Assembly (NCBI GenBank): GCA_900551595.1
Contig: URWR01000001.1
Location: forward strand, 1 to 34,040
DNA from: an uncultured Coriobacteriaceae bacterium
GTDB lineage: Bacteria > Actinomycetota > Coriobacteriia > Coriobacteriales > Atopobiaceae
Direction: 5' to 3'
DNA: 34,040 bases
Position 1 is the stretch's first letter, and each line of letters starts with the position of its first letter. The translations under genes were made by a program, and so were the position numbers. Shown piece by piece: positions 1 through 10,405 of the stretch. The notes under the pieces were generated by a model that was not told the DNA's origin, made no database searches, and saw only the letters and a list, made by a program, of their open reading frames with translations.

Positions 1-2341
<2,341 letters not shown>

Positions 2342-2573
2342 TAGATGTGCATGGCGATTTTAACGCCGGTGATATCGTGAGCATCTATTCACGAGCAGGT
2401 GATTTGGTTGCTCGTGGGATCTGCCGTTTTTCCTCGGATGAAATGCGAAAAATAAGAGGACTTCGGCTTGATATTATTTCTCGTTTTCTTTCAGATCGAG
2501 CAGATAGTCCTGCGGTACATCGAGACGAAATGCTTGTTTTCTAATGTCATGAGATGGTTGCTGCAAAAAGGCT

Positions 2574-2591
2574 GTTTTACACTAGTAAAAC
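2574..2591. repeat. Inverted repeat between proB and proA
   Basis: GTTTTAC (2574-2580) and GTAAAAC (2585-2591) form a perfect 7-base inverted repeat around the 4-base spacer ACTA. It lies in the 104-base gap before proA and is not followed by a T-run, so it is not a typical terminator. It could be an operator or a small mRNA hairpin; nothing in the sequence decides between them. Confidence 0.45.
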
Positions 2592-2648
2592 CCGAAAGTT
2601 TAAGAGGAATGATTATTTTTATGCGTGAGAGAAGGAAAGGAGAGCTCA

Positions 2649-3917
2649 ATGTCTGAGGCTCGTGAATTGGCTAAGGCAGCACGACTTGCTTCTCGCTCGC
2701 TTGCGGCTGCGGGTGCAGCTACCAGGACAAAGGCAATCGAGCTAGCAGCTCACGCCATTGATATGGCTCGTGAAGAAATACTCGCAGCTAATGTGCATGA
2801 TCTTGAACGAGGACAAGCGTCTGGTCTATCAAATGCGCTAATGGATCGTCTATTGCTTACTGACGAACGCATTGACGGTATTGTTGCTGGAATGCGTAAG
2901 GTGGCTGCACAAGAAGATCCTATTGGCGAAGTAGTGGGTGGCCATACCCTCGATTCAGGCATTCGTCTTACACGAGTTCGTGTTCCCCTGGGTGTCGTAG
3001 CTATTGTGTATGAGGCGCGGCCTAATGTAACGGCCGATGCGGTTGCTCTTACCCTGCGTTCTGGTAATGCATGCGTTCTCCGAGGCGGCTCAGCTGCTCA
3101 TGATTCGTGTGTTGCCCTTGTCAATGCTTGCAGAAAAGGAATTGAAGAGGCAGGGTTTCCAGCGGATTGTGCCACCCTTATTCAAAGCACGGACCGTGCC
3201 GAGACTATTGAGCTTATGCACGCAAATGGTTTGGTGGACGTATTAATTCCTCGTGGCGGTCATTCTCTGATTCGCACCTGTGTTGAGCAGGCAACTGTCC
3301 CCGTTATCGAGACGGGTGAAGGCAATTGTCATACCTATGTCCATGCCTCCGCCGATCAAGATATGGCGTTGTCCATTATTGAAAATGCCAAAACAAGCAG
3401 GCCGGGTGTCTGCAATGCATGTGAGTCGGTTTTGGTTGACGTTGAGTGTGCTGAGTCTTTTCTTCCTCGTTTCCTCAAAGCTTGCACAGTTTGGGGAGTA
3501 CTTGTTCATGGTGACGAGGCAACCTGTAAAGCGGCTGCTGCAGCTGGTTTGACTGAAGAAGTGGATTACGTACTTGCCGGTGAGGAAGACTGGGGTCGAG
3601 AATATCTTGCACTCGAAATATCTTGTAAGGTGGTCTCAGGTATTGATGAAGCTATAGCTCATATCAATCGATATGGCACGGGGCACTCTGAATGCATAGT
3701 TGCACGAGATGTTCAAGCTTGTGAGCGTTTCCTCTCCGACGTCGATGCTGCTGCGGTATACACCAATGCCTCTACACGCTTTACCGATGGTGGCATGTTT
3801 GGTTTAGGTGCAGAAATTGGCATTTCTACGCAGCGTCTACATGTTCGTGGTCCCATGGGGGCTGCTGCGCTTACAACAACAAAATGCTTGCTTCGCGGAG
3901 AAGGGCAGGTTCGATGA
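2649..3917 (+). CDS. proA: Gamma-glutamyl phosphate reductase
   Basis: ProA is the NADPH-dependent reductase that converts gamma-glutamyl phosphate to glutamate semialdehyde, the second step of proline synthesis. The 422-residue protein has the usual family length. It carries the active-site cysteine motif NAKTSRPGVCNACES, the segment YEARPNVTADA, and the family C-terminus FTDGGMFGLGAEIGIST followed by HVRGPMG. The ATG at 2649 was chosen because AAGGAGAG lies just upstream (2637-2644); an upstream in-frame codon at 2625 would add eight residues without a better site. The gene follows the frameshifted proB after 104 bases and overlaps nadD by four bases. It appears intact, so the proline pathway is probably under selection despite the proB lesion. 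Confidence 0.97.
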   Translation: MSEARELAKAARLASRSLAAAGAATRTKAIELAAHAIDMAREEILAANVHDLERGQASGLSNALMDRLLLTDERIDGIVAGMRKVAAQEDPIGEVVGGHTLDSGIRLTRVRVPLGVVAIVYEARPNVTADAVALTLRSGNACVLRGGSAAHDSCVALVNACRKGIEEAGFPADCATLIQSTDRAETIELMHANGLVDVLIPRGGHSLIRTCVEQATVPVIETGEGNCHTYVHASADQDMALSIIENAKTSRPGVCNACESVLVDVECAESFLPRFLKACTVWGVLVHGDEATCKAAAAAGLTEEVDYVLAGEEDWGREYLALEISCKVVSGIDEAIAHINRYGTGHSECIVARDVQACERFLSDVDAAAVYTNASTRFTDGGMFGLGAEIGISTQRLHVRGPMGAAALTTTKCLLRGEGQVR

Positions 3918-4654
3918 ACTTGTGCGATCGCCTTTCTGCGACACACACTATCGTGCAAAAGTGTGATGCAACGGTGCTTGGAGATGCATTTTCCGAGCCC
4001 GTTGCGCCGGATCTTCCTTTACTCGGAGAAGATCCTACAAAAACGTATCGGCTTGGCATTATGGGTGGCACCTTCGATCCTATTCATAATGGGCATCTCG
4101 TTACGGCCGAACAGGCTTTAGGTGATCTTAATCTCGACATTGTTGTGTTTATGCCAGCGGGTTCGCCTGCCTTTAAGCAGGGGCGCGAAGTTGCAAGTCC
4201 TGAGGATCGTTATGCCATGACGCTCTTGGCAACATCTGATAATCCCCATTTTCTTGTAAGCCGCTTTGAGATAGATAGGTCAGGTATAACCTATACTGTC
4301 GACACGCTTGCACGTCTTCGTGAAATCTATCCTGATAATGTTGAGTTTTATTTCATTACGGGCGCGGATGCCATTATGGATATTGTGAAGTGGCGTGATG
4401 CGGAACGGATTGCCTCTCTTGCACATCTCGTGGGAGCTACGCGCCCTGGGTATGATCTTGACTACGCCAGTGATGTAATCTTCCGGTCGTCCATTAGTTT
4501 TGATGTTACCTATCTCGAGGTGCCAGCACTTGCCATATCTTCGAGCCATCTGCGCGCGCGTCGAGCGGCGGGCCAGTCTTTGCGGTATCTCACACCTGAT
4601 GCGGTTGTGGGTTATATCAAAAAACGCGGTCTCTATCGAAAGGCGTCTTCATGA
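3914..4654 (+). CDS. nadD: Nicotinate-nucleotide adenylyltransferase
   Basis: NadD transfers AMP from ATP to nicotinate mononucleotide, making deamido-NAD in NAD synthesis. The nucleotidyltransferase signature GGTFDPIHNGHL (residues 51-62, containing the HxGH motif) and the C-terminal ISSSHLR segment are clear, with FITGADAIMDIVKW between them. The ATG at 3914 overlaps the proA stop (ATGA) and has AAGGG at 3901-3905. This gives 246 residues, with about 45 residues ahead of the catalytic fold that most NadD proteins (about 200 residues) lack. The extension contains no motif I recognise, so an internal start cannot be excluded. The gene sits in the common nadD-yqeK-rsfS order and its stop overlaps yqeK. 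Confidence 0.95.
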   Translation: MNLCDRLSATHTIVQKCDATVLGDAFSEPVAPDLPLLGEDPTKTYRLGIMGGTFDPIHNGHLVTAEQALGDLNLDIVVFMPAGSPAFKQGREVASPEDRYAMTLLATSDNPHFLVSRFEIDRSGITYTVDTLARLREIYPDNVEFYFITGADAIMDIVKWRDAERIASLAHLVGATRPGYDLDYASDVIFRSSISFDVTYLEVPALAISSSHLRARRAAGQSLRYLTPDAVVGYIKKRGLYRKASS

Positions 4655-5355
4655 GTTGTGAGCAAGCTCACATGGCGTATACGAGCGTTTCTTGGTTGAG
4701 TGGATTTGATGAGGTGTCTTACTCTTCCGACCAAGAGGCATATCTTGCAAGACTTGAAGAAGATCTTGCGAAACAGCTTGCTGCAAAACCGCGTAGGCTT
4801 CAACATTCATATTCTGTTGCACTGTGTGCAGAAAAGCTCGCACTTCTCTATGGAGTGGATCCATTTAAATCACGTGTAGCGGGTATTCTGCACGACTGGG
4901 ACAAGGCATATAGCAACGATGAGCTTATCGAGCGAGCACGTAAAGCTAATCTCGATTTAGGAGTAGACCTCTCTTTAGTACAGCCACTTTTGCATGGCAT
5001 ACTTGCTGCTCATGAGCTTCCTCAGAAATACCCAGAGCTTCCTGAGGATGTGCTTCATGCTATTAAGGTTCATACCATAGGGAGTGCACATCCAACACCT
5101 CTTGATATGATTGTTTTTATCGCTGATGGCATTGAAGTATTTCGTCCAGCTGCTGAGGGTATAGAAGCTGTACGTAATCTTGTGGGAACAGTATCTCTCC
5201 CAAAGCTATATTGGCGTTCTTTTGCAAATGGTGTTGCTTATGTTATTGCGACTGAACGCTGGCTCTATCCGGGTACTATCGATATCTACAATCAGCTTGT
5301 TCTTGCTCGCGAACGCGGGGAGGAGCCTTTTACAACTACGAAGGAGACTGCATGA
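4651..5355 (+). CDS. yqeK: YqeK-type HD-domain hydrolase (symmetrical Ap4A hydrolase family)
   Basis: YqeK proteins are HD-superfamily metal hydrolases; members of this family cleave diadenosine tetraphosphate symmetrically to ADP. Metal-binding residues are visible at H52 (LQHSYSV), H81-D82 (GILHDWDK), H115 (LLHGILAAHEL), H121, H141 (KVHTIG) and D159 (FIADGIE). The 234-residue protein is longer than typical YqeK (about 190) because of some 45 extra N-terminal residues. The ATG at 4651 overlaps the nadD stop, and yqeK in turn overlaps rsfS. The nadD-yqeK-rsfS order is widespread in Gram-positive bacteria and supports the call. Confidence 0.93.
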   Translation: MSCEQAHMAYTSVSWLSGFDEVSYSSDQEAYLARLEEDLAKQLAAKPRRLQHSYSVALCAEKLALLYGVDPFKSRVAGILHDWDKAYSNDELIERARKANLDLGVDLSLVQPLLHGILAAHELPQKYPELPEDVLHAIKVHTIGSAHPTPLDMIVFIADGIEVFRPAAEGIEAVRNLVGTVSLPKLYWRSFANGVAYVIATERWLYPGTIDIYNQLVLARERGEEPFTTTKETA

Positions 5356-5738
5356 GTGTTACTCCACTGGAGCTTGCACGCGTTGCTGCCGCTGCTGCCG
5401 ATGAGAAAAAGGCAACAGATATTTGTCTTATCGATATTTCCAACACTTCAGATATTTGCGACTATTTTTTAATTGCAAGCGCTGCTAATCGTCGTCTCGC
5501 AGATGCAATTGTTGATGAAATAGAAGAGCGTGTACGTCTTAATTGCAATGAGAAACCCTTTTCCATTGAGGGTAGAGAAGAGCTTGCTTGGACGCTTATA
5601 GATTACGGTTCAGTAGTTGTTCATATTTTCCAGCCTGAGGCACGAGAGTATTATCGCTTAGATAAACTTTGGGGCGACGCACCTCGAGTTAAGCTTGATC
5701 TTGAAGGCGCTGATGCAGGCACGTCTCATGAATCTTGA
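5352..5738 (+). CDS. rsfS: Ribosomal silencing factor RsfS
   Basis: RsfS binds ribosomal protein L14 on the 50S subunit and blocks subunit joining when nutrients are short. The 128-residue protein has the family hallmarks: a conserved DICDYFLIASAANRR segment, GREELAWTLIDYGSVVVHIF and EAREYYRLDKLWGDAP. The ATG at 5352 overlaps the yqeK stop, with GGAG-type bases upstream, so expression is probably coupled. Its last 13 bases overlap the 3' end of dinB on the opposite strand, with no visible hairpin terminator between the converging genes. Transcripts of the two units may therefore overlap. Confidence 0.95.
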   Translation: MSVTPLELARVAAAAADEKKATDICLIDISNTSDICDYFLIASAANRRLADAIVDEIEERVRLNCNEKPFSIEGREELAWTLIDYGSVVVHIFQPEAREYYRLDKLWGDAPRVKLDLEGADAGTSHES

Positions 5739-7000
5739 TCGTGTCCATTACCCGCGTCTTTATCGGTGAATCGCAAATCATACCCGAAAGAGATGGCTTG
5801 TTTGCCAAAACGAGCACGCACCTGATCGGTGGTGCGTGCAAGGCGTTCACGTAGCTCTTCATCGTCATGATCATGAGCCGCAAAGAGATCAAGTTGCTCT
5901 GGCTCGCCTTTATCAAATGAACTTACTCCAATGCCAAGCAGGCGTATGGGAGTGCCTTCTGCCCAAAGGTTTTGGAGAAGCGTTCGAGCTTTTTGCGCGA
6001 TGGTACGCTTGTCTCTTGTTGGTTGAGGTGTCTGACACTGAGCAGTTCTGCCTTCTGCATAACTGAACTTCAATTTAAGGGTGATAGTTCGACCTTTGAG
6101 GTCTTTTTCACGCAGTCGATGGGCAACCATGTCAGCAATATGGTCTATTGCCGCTTCAACTTCGTCACGCGCGGTTAGATCGTGGGAAAATGTTCGCTCA
6201 TTGGAGACGGACTTCCGATCTTCTGGAGCACAAGCTTCTATCACTTGTGAATGTTCGCGCCCCGAGGCACGAATAATCATACGAGGACCCATAATTCCGA
6301 AGATCCGTTCAAGGCGTTTTGGATCTGCTTGTGCAAGTTGACCCAGTGTATGAATGCCCATTGCTATAAGTTTTGCCTCCGCTGATGCCCCTATGCCACT
6401 CATAGCGCGTACCGGTAAGGGATCAAGGAATGCTCGTTCGCTGCCAGGTAGTACCACGGTAAGACCTCGAGGCTTTTCTTTTTCCGAAGCAATTTTTGCA
6501 ATCGTTTTATTGGTGCCGAGTCCAATAGAGCAGGTGATACCAAGTGTGGACACTCTTTTTTGAATTCGCTGACAGATTGCAACCGGACTCTCTCGAGAAA
6601 AACGTCCAGGCGTTACATCAAAAAAGGCCTCATCAATGGATACTTGTTCTACAAGCGGTGTTTCTTGTTCAACTATGGACATAATGCGTGCGCTGAGCTC
6701 GCGATACCTATCAAAGTGTCCATGTGTCCAGATGGCTTGCGGACAGAGTCGCTTTGCTTCAGCGGAAGGCATAGCTGAATGCACACCATAGCGACGTGCT
6801 TCGTAAGAAGCTGTTGATACAACACCGCGATGATCGGCATCTCCACCAACTATGACAGGTTTGCCGCGCCATTCTGGATGATCAAGCTGCTCTACAGATG
6901 CAAAAAATGCGTCAAGGTCGAGCAGGCCTATTGCCGGGCCATCCCATGAGATGGTGAGCTCATGTTCATGAGAAGCATTTTGTTTCATGTCCTTTTGCAT
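5726..7000 (-). CDS. dinB: DNA polymerase IV (Y-family translesion polymerase)
   Basis: Pol IV copies past damaged bases with low fidelity. The catalytic acidic residues are visible as D28 in LLDLDAFFASVE and D123-E124 in SIDEAFFD. The YEARRYGV finger motif and a helix-hairpin-helix segment near GIGASAEAKL follow. QLDLF (residues 369-373) matches the beta-clamp binding motif, here followed by about 50 further residues. The protein is 424 residues from ATG 7000; a second ATG at 6988 is possible, and neither has a strong ribosome site. The gene starts seven bases after the sensor kinase stop on the same strand, so it is probably co-transcribed with the two-component system. The 3' end overlaps rsfS. 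Confidence 0.95.
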   Translation of the reverse strand: MQKDMKQNASHEHELTISWDGPAIGLLDLDAFFASVEQLDHPEWRGKPVIVGGDADHRGVVSTASYEARRYGVHSAMPSAEAKRLCPQAIWTHGHFDRYRELSARIMSIVEQETPLVEQVSIDEAFFDVTPGRFSRESPVAICQRIQKRVSTLGITCSIGLGTNKTIAKIASEKEKPRGLTVVLPGSERAFLDPLPVRAMSGIGASAEAKLIAMGIHTLGQLAQADPKRLERIFGIMGPRMIIRASGREHSQVIEACAPEDRKSVSNERTFSHDLTARDEVEAAIDHIADMVAHRLREKDLKGRTITLKLKFSYAEGRTAQCQTPQPTRDKRTIAQKARTLLQNLWAEGTPIRLLGIGVSSFDKGEPEQLDLFAAHDHDDEELRERLARTTDQVRARFGKQAISFGYDLRFTDKDAGNGHDQDS

Positions 7001-7007
7001 AATCCAA

Positions 7008-8246
7008 TTATAGGGTTATTACAAAAGTGGTTCCTTCGTAAGCATTGCTCGTTACTAGAATGGTTCCACGATGCTCATCGACAATGCCTTTGGCAATGGC
7101 AAGACCAAGTCCGTAACTTGCTGTTTTTGTTTCCTTCGTGCGAGATTTGTTTGAACGATAAAAGCGTTCAAATATTTGATCGAGATCTTCTTTTGGGATG
7201 GGGTCTCCAATATTATTTATCGAGAGACGAGCATGATTTTGAACATGGACAAGAGAAACAGTAATAGTGGTATTGGGATGAGCGTATTTACAGGCGTTAT
7301 CGCAGAGAATCGTACAGAGCCTATCGAGCGCTTCTGAAGATCCTTTTACCGTTATATTGGGCTGGACATGCGTTTTGATTGTGCATCCGCGCTCAAAGGC
7401 AACTGCATCAAATTGAAGAGCGCAGCGTTCAACAATGGTCGATAGATTTACGTTCTCGTGAGGAAGATTGCCGCTATCGACTGCATACTCAGAACGAGCC
7501 AGCGCCAACAGTCCTTCTACCAGCCCTTGCATCCGGTGAGCTTCTTCAGCGGTGCTATTCACCCATTTCATTGTTTTATCAGGAATACCAGCATCTTTTT
7601 CTTGCAAGATTTGTGTGTTGGCAATGATGACTGAAAGTGGTGTTTTGAGTTCATGGGACGCATCTGCGACAAATCTGCGTTGCTGCTGCCAGCTCCTCTC
7701 AATAGGGGAGAGAGCCCATCGAGCCAGAGCAATACTTACAAGAAAAATGAGACCGGAGAGAATAATAAAGAGAGCTGCCGTGCCCTGTGCCTGGTTTATA
7801 AAAATTTGGTCGAATGGGGTGGTGTCGGCAATGGCGATGTAGATATATCCATTCTCTTGTCTACTACGCCAGCTGAGATGTGATGATTCCAGTCTTCCTT
7901 CAGCAGAAGAATTTTCTGAAGCATCCTTTATTATCTTGGCCAAGTCGACGGCGTTCACATGTACTGCCGATTTGTTGGAAGAAACAATTGTTCCATCTTC
8001 ATTGAGATTTACTCGCGCTATAAGCATGTGTGCTGTGTCGTCATCATATTCCTCGTCAGACCAGCTCCCACCTATTTCAGGGGGATCGAGATTGTTATCT
8101 TCCAAGCTGTATGTGAGAGCTGTTTCAACCGACTCTCGATGCGAGACGTAAGTCAGAAATAAGGTAACGCCTAATACGGTTGCTAAAAGAAGCATGAGAA
8201 GAGTGCAAAAAAACGCAGAGAAAGTTCTTCTCAAACGTTTGAGCAT
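7008..8246 (-). CDS. Two-component sensor histidine kinase, membrane-bound
   Basis: This 412-residue protein has two membrane segments (about 9-33 and 157-175) flanking an external sensor region of about 120 residues rich in acidic residues. A very short link leads to the dimerisation/phosphoacceptor domain, with H198 in ASHELKTPL. The ATPase domain shows the N box CDNACKYA (315-322), FERFYRS and GLGLAIAKG (379-387). No full HAMP domain was seen. The ATG at 8246 is preceded by GAGGAGAAG. It lies 57 bases after its partner response regulator and seven bases before dinB. The external signal cannot be deduced from the sequence. Confidence 0.93.
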   Translation of the reverse strand: MLKRLRRTFSAFFCTLLMLLLATVLGVTLFLTYVSHRESVETALTYSLEDNNLDPPEIGGSWSDEEYDDDTAHMLIARVNLNEDGTIVSSNKSAVHVNAVDLAKIIKDASENSSAEGRLESSHLSWRSRQENGYIYIAIADTTPFDQIFINQAQGTAALFIILSGLIFLVSIALARWALSPIERSWQQQRRFVADASHELKTPLSVIIANTQILQEKDAGIPDKTMKWVNSTAEEAHRMQGLVEGLLALARSEYAVDSGNLPHENVNLSTIVERCALQFDAVAFERGCTIKTHVQPNITVKGSSEALDRLCTILCDNACKYAHPNTTITVSLVHVQNHARLSINNIGDPIPKEDLDQIFERFYRSNKSRTKETKTASYGLGLAIAKGIVDEHRGTILVTSNAYEGTTFVITL

Positions 8247-8303
8247 CTCTTCTCCTCACATAGCTAAAATCTCTGTTTAAAGTTGTGACTATTAGAGAAG
8301 AGC

Positions 8304-8984
8304 TTACTCTTTTTCAATCTTTTCTAGACGATATCCCAGCATCCTGAGCGTGGTAATTTGGACACTTGACTGCAGGTGTGTAAGCTTCTTTCTTAAAAAA
8401 GAAATGTATGCTTCTACTGAGTTTTCGAGCGCTTCACCTTCGGTGCCCCAAACACGGGTGAGTAAATCCTGTTTAGAAACAACTCGCCCATTTGAACTCA
8501 TAAGAATTTGCATAACCTCAAATTCCTTTTGAGATAGATGTACCGAGGATGTCTCGGTTGAAAGCTCGTGGGTGCTGAGATCAAGCGTAAGATCACCAAA
8601 ATGTGCCTTGTCTATAACTACTTCACCCTGTCTACGAGTAATAGCCCTTACACGTGCAACCAATTCAATGGGTTCAAAAGGTTTGGTCATATAATCATCG
8701 GCGCCGGAATTGAGTCCTGCAACCTTATCAATTGTTTCGGTACGTGCTGTAAGCATGAGAACAGGAAGGGAGTTGTTTTCTCTTCGCAATGCACGGACGA
8801 GTTCTATTCCATCAATTCCGGGTAACATTACATCCAGAACCATTGCGTCGTACATTCCGCTTTCAGCATATGCGAGCCCAGCTTTGCCATCGTAGGCAGC
8901 TTCGGCATGAAAATCCGCTTCTTCTAATATGTGACAGATGGCGTCTGCGAGATTTCGTTCGTCCTCAACTACGAGAATGTTCAT
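8304..8984 (-). CDS. Two-component response regulator, OmpR/PhoB family
   Basis: The receiver domain (residues 1-115) has the acidic pocket E7-D8, the phosphorylation site D51 (MVLDVMLPG), the switch threonine in LMLTART and the conserved lysine in DDYMTKPFEP. A C-terminal winged helix (about 125-222) shows SQKEFEVMQILM, SKQDLLTRVWG, VEAYISFLRKKL and TLRMLGYRL, typical of OmpR/PhoB regulators that bind direct DNA repeats. The length of 226 residues is normal. The ATG at 8984 has AGAGGAG upstream on the minus strand. It leads the minus-strand unit with the kinase and dinB and is divergent from rpsP. Target genes are unknown. Confidence 0.95.
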   Translation of the reverse strand: MNILVVEDERNLADAICHILEEADFHAEAAYDGKAGLAYAESGMYDAMVLDVMLPGIDGIELVRALRRENNSLPVLMLTARTETIDKVAGLNSGADDYMTKPFEPIELVARVRAITRRQGEVVIDKAHFGDLTLDLSTHELSTETSSVHLSQKEFEVMQILMSSNGRVVSKQDLLTRVWGTEGEALENSVEAYISFLRKKLTHLQSSVQITTLRMLGYRLEKIEKE

Positions 8985-9072
8985 TTACAGGCGCTCCTCT
9001 CATGTAGTTTTCCAGCAGAGGCCTGCTATATATGGTAATGACGAGCCTTAAGACGGCCTGAAACACCTATTT

Positions 9073-9101
9073 TTGTGCTCATGGTTCTACCGGCTTATAC
9101 T
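9073..9101 (+). promoter_or_regulatory. Probable sigma-A promoter for rpsP
   Basis: TTGTGC (9073-9078) and TATACT (9096-9101) are separated by exactly 17 bases, a good vegetative promoter spacing. Transcription would start near 9108, leaving a leader of about 115 bases. A second TGC-TATATA candidate lies at 9024-9032. The divergent two-component unit must also start in this 238-base gap, but I could not place its promoter confidently. Confidence 0.6.
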
Positions 9102-9172
9102 GCAGTTCACAAAATCAGCACTTCTCACCATAGGTTTTATGGCCTATCATTATCTATCGCTTATGTGGCTAC

Positions 9173-9203
9173 GCGGCGAGCCTTCTCGATCCATACACGC
9201 CGC
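9173..9203 (+). other. Stem-loop in the rpsP leader
   Basis: GCGGCG (9173-9178) pairs perfectly with CGCCGC (9198-9203), and a small CGAG-CCTT-CTCG hairpin (9178-9187) can form within the loop, sharing base 9178. The structure ends eight bases before the rpsP ribosome binding site GAGGAG (9211-9216). It could influence S16 operon translation; no known leader family was recognised. Confidence 0.45.
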
Positions 9204-9222
9204 ACGTCTAGAGGAGTATTCA

Positions 9223-9555
9223 TTGGCAGTTAAGATTCGTCTGGCCCGTCATGGTGCCAAGAAGCGTCCTTACTATCGTGTTGTTGTTGCTGACGGTCGT
9301 ATGCCACGCGATGGTCGCTTCATTGAGCTCGTTGGTCGTTACAACCCTCTGACCAACCCTAAGACCATTGAGATTGATCTTGAGAAGGTCGATGCTTGGA
9401 TTGCAAAGGGTGCTCAGCCCACCAGCGCTGTCTCTCATCTTATTGACATTGCACGCGGCGACGCTCCTGAGCCCGTAGTGAAAGAGCGTAAATCCAAGAA
9501 GCAGCTTGCTAAGGATGCCGCAGCTGCTGAGGCTGCTGACGAGGCTGCTGAGTAG
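9223..9555 (+). CDS. rpsP: 30S ribosomal protein S16
   Basis: S16 is a small-subunit assembly protein. The product begins with the invariant pattern [23 protein letters not shown], here split as [13 protein letters not shown] and [10 protein letters not shown], followed by [13 protein letters not shown]. The start is an unusual TTG at 9223: GAGGAG at 9211-9216 sits six bases upstream, and homologues begin exactly here. The frame is open for another 50 codons upstream, but that part overlaps the promoter and leader and is not coding. The 110-residue protein has an alanine/lysine-rich tail. It heads the rpsP-khpA-rimM-trmD operon. Confidence 0.97.
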   Translation: MAVKIRLARHGAKKRPYYRVVVADGRMPRDGRFIELVGRYNPLTNPKTIEIDLEKVDAWIAKGAQPTSAVSHLIDIARGDAPEPVVKERKSKKQLAKDAAAAEAADEAAE

Positions 9556-9557
9556 CA

Positions 9558-9854
9558 ATGACATCTGAGGTTATAGAAGGCATGAGCGATCAAGACCAGA
9601 TTGCAGAGGAGCCTTCTGACAAGGTCGCCGATCTTGTTGAGTATGTGGTCTGTGGCCTGGTTGATGACGTTGATGCTGTAACACTCGATGTGGTTGATAG
9701 TGATGATGGAACCCTTATCGAGGTGAGCTGCGCCGAAGCCGATGCCGGCAAAGTTATTGGCCGCCGTGGTCGAACCATTAAAGCCATTCGCACGCTTGCT
9801 CGAGCACTTGGTCAACGCGTAGGCACTTCTGTTGAGGTTGAGGTTTTGGGTTAG
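9558..9854 (+). CDS. khpA: KH-domain RNA-binding protein KhpA (YlqC)
   Basis: KhpA is a small RNA-binding KH protein that in Gram-positive cocci pairs with KhpB and affects cell elongation and RNA turnover. The type II KH core is visible with the GRRG loop at residues 68-71 in GKVIGRRGRTIKAIR. The protein has 98 residues from ATG 9558; homologues are nearer 75-80, and a second ATG at 9582 would shorten the acidic N-terminus by eight residues. Neither start has a strong ribosome site. Its place between rpsP and rimM is the standard one in Gram-positive genomes. Confidence 0.9.
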   Translation: MTSEVIEGMSDQDQIAEEPSDKVADLVEYVVCGLVDDVDAVTLDVVDSDDGTLIEVSCAEADAGKVIGRRGRTIKAIRTLARALGQRVGTSVEVEVLG

Positions 9855-9865
9855 GCGTTTTCTCT

Positions 9866-10405
9866 GTGTACAAAAAGCTCAAAACAATCGCACGTGTTGT
9901 AAAGACACATGGTAAAAAGGGGGAGGTCGTGACGGTTTCCGTTAACGGCCTTCCTTCTCTTATGCGTGAAAACCTTATGGTCTGTCTCGTTCCTCCCGCT
10001 CTTAAAGGCAACAGATGGCACCGTGTTGCAGAAGTTCAAGATGGTCCTCGCGGTCAGCTTGTTACTTTTTTCGATGTCTCAACCATCTCTGATGCTGAAG
10101 AGTTGGTGGGTAAATCAATTCTTGTACTTGAAGATGATCTTCCAGAAGATCTGGCCTTGCATGATCCAAATGTTTTATTGGGTTCTCATGTCGTGGATGA
10201 ACAAATGGGTGAGCTCGGCGTAATAGCTGAGGTTATGGTAGGCCCCGCCAATGATGTTTGGTCCATACAAGGCCCCTATGGTGAAGTACTTATTCCAGTT
10301 GTACCCGAGGTAGTACAAGGAACCATAAGCGATGGGGAAGCGTTTTTGGTGCGAGTACCCGAAGGCACCCTTCCGACTCGGTCATCCGAGGAAAGTGATG
10401 AGTAA
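9866..10405 (+). CDS. rimM: Ribosome maturation factor RimM
   Basis: RimM helps assemble the 30S head around S19 and S13. The 179-residue protein starts with a GTG at 9866 and has the N-terminal RimM barrel (KTIARVVKTHGKKGEV) and a C-terminal PRC barrel (LLGSHVVDEQMGELGVI, then EVLIPVVPEVV). The canonical family reads GxxGhrGEv near the start; here it is THGKKGEV, a mild variant. The start codon has only a weak ribosome site, so translation may depend on khpA, 11 bases upstream. The stop shares one base with the trmD start (TAATG). Confidence 0.93.
   Translation: MYKKLKTIARVVKTHGKKGEVVTVSVNGLPSLMRENLMVCLVPPALKGNRWHRVAEVQDGPRGQLVTFFDVSTISDAEELVGKSILVLEDDLPEDLALHDPNVLLGSHVVDEQMGELGVIAEVMVGPANDVWSIQGPYGEVLIPVVPEVVQGTISDGEAFLVRVPEGTLPTRSSEESDE

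Noticed and set aside
7007..7012. TATAAT on the minus strand just before dinB
   Set aside because: No -35 or TGn partner is seen, and it overlaps the kinase stop; a chance A/T match is likely, though not excluded.
9073..9222. Fifty-residue N-terminal extension of S16
   Set aside because: It runs through a promoter and leader hairpin, and family similarity starts precisely at the TTG with a ribosome site.
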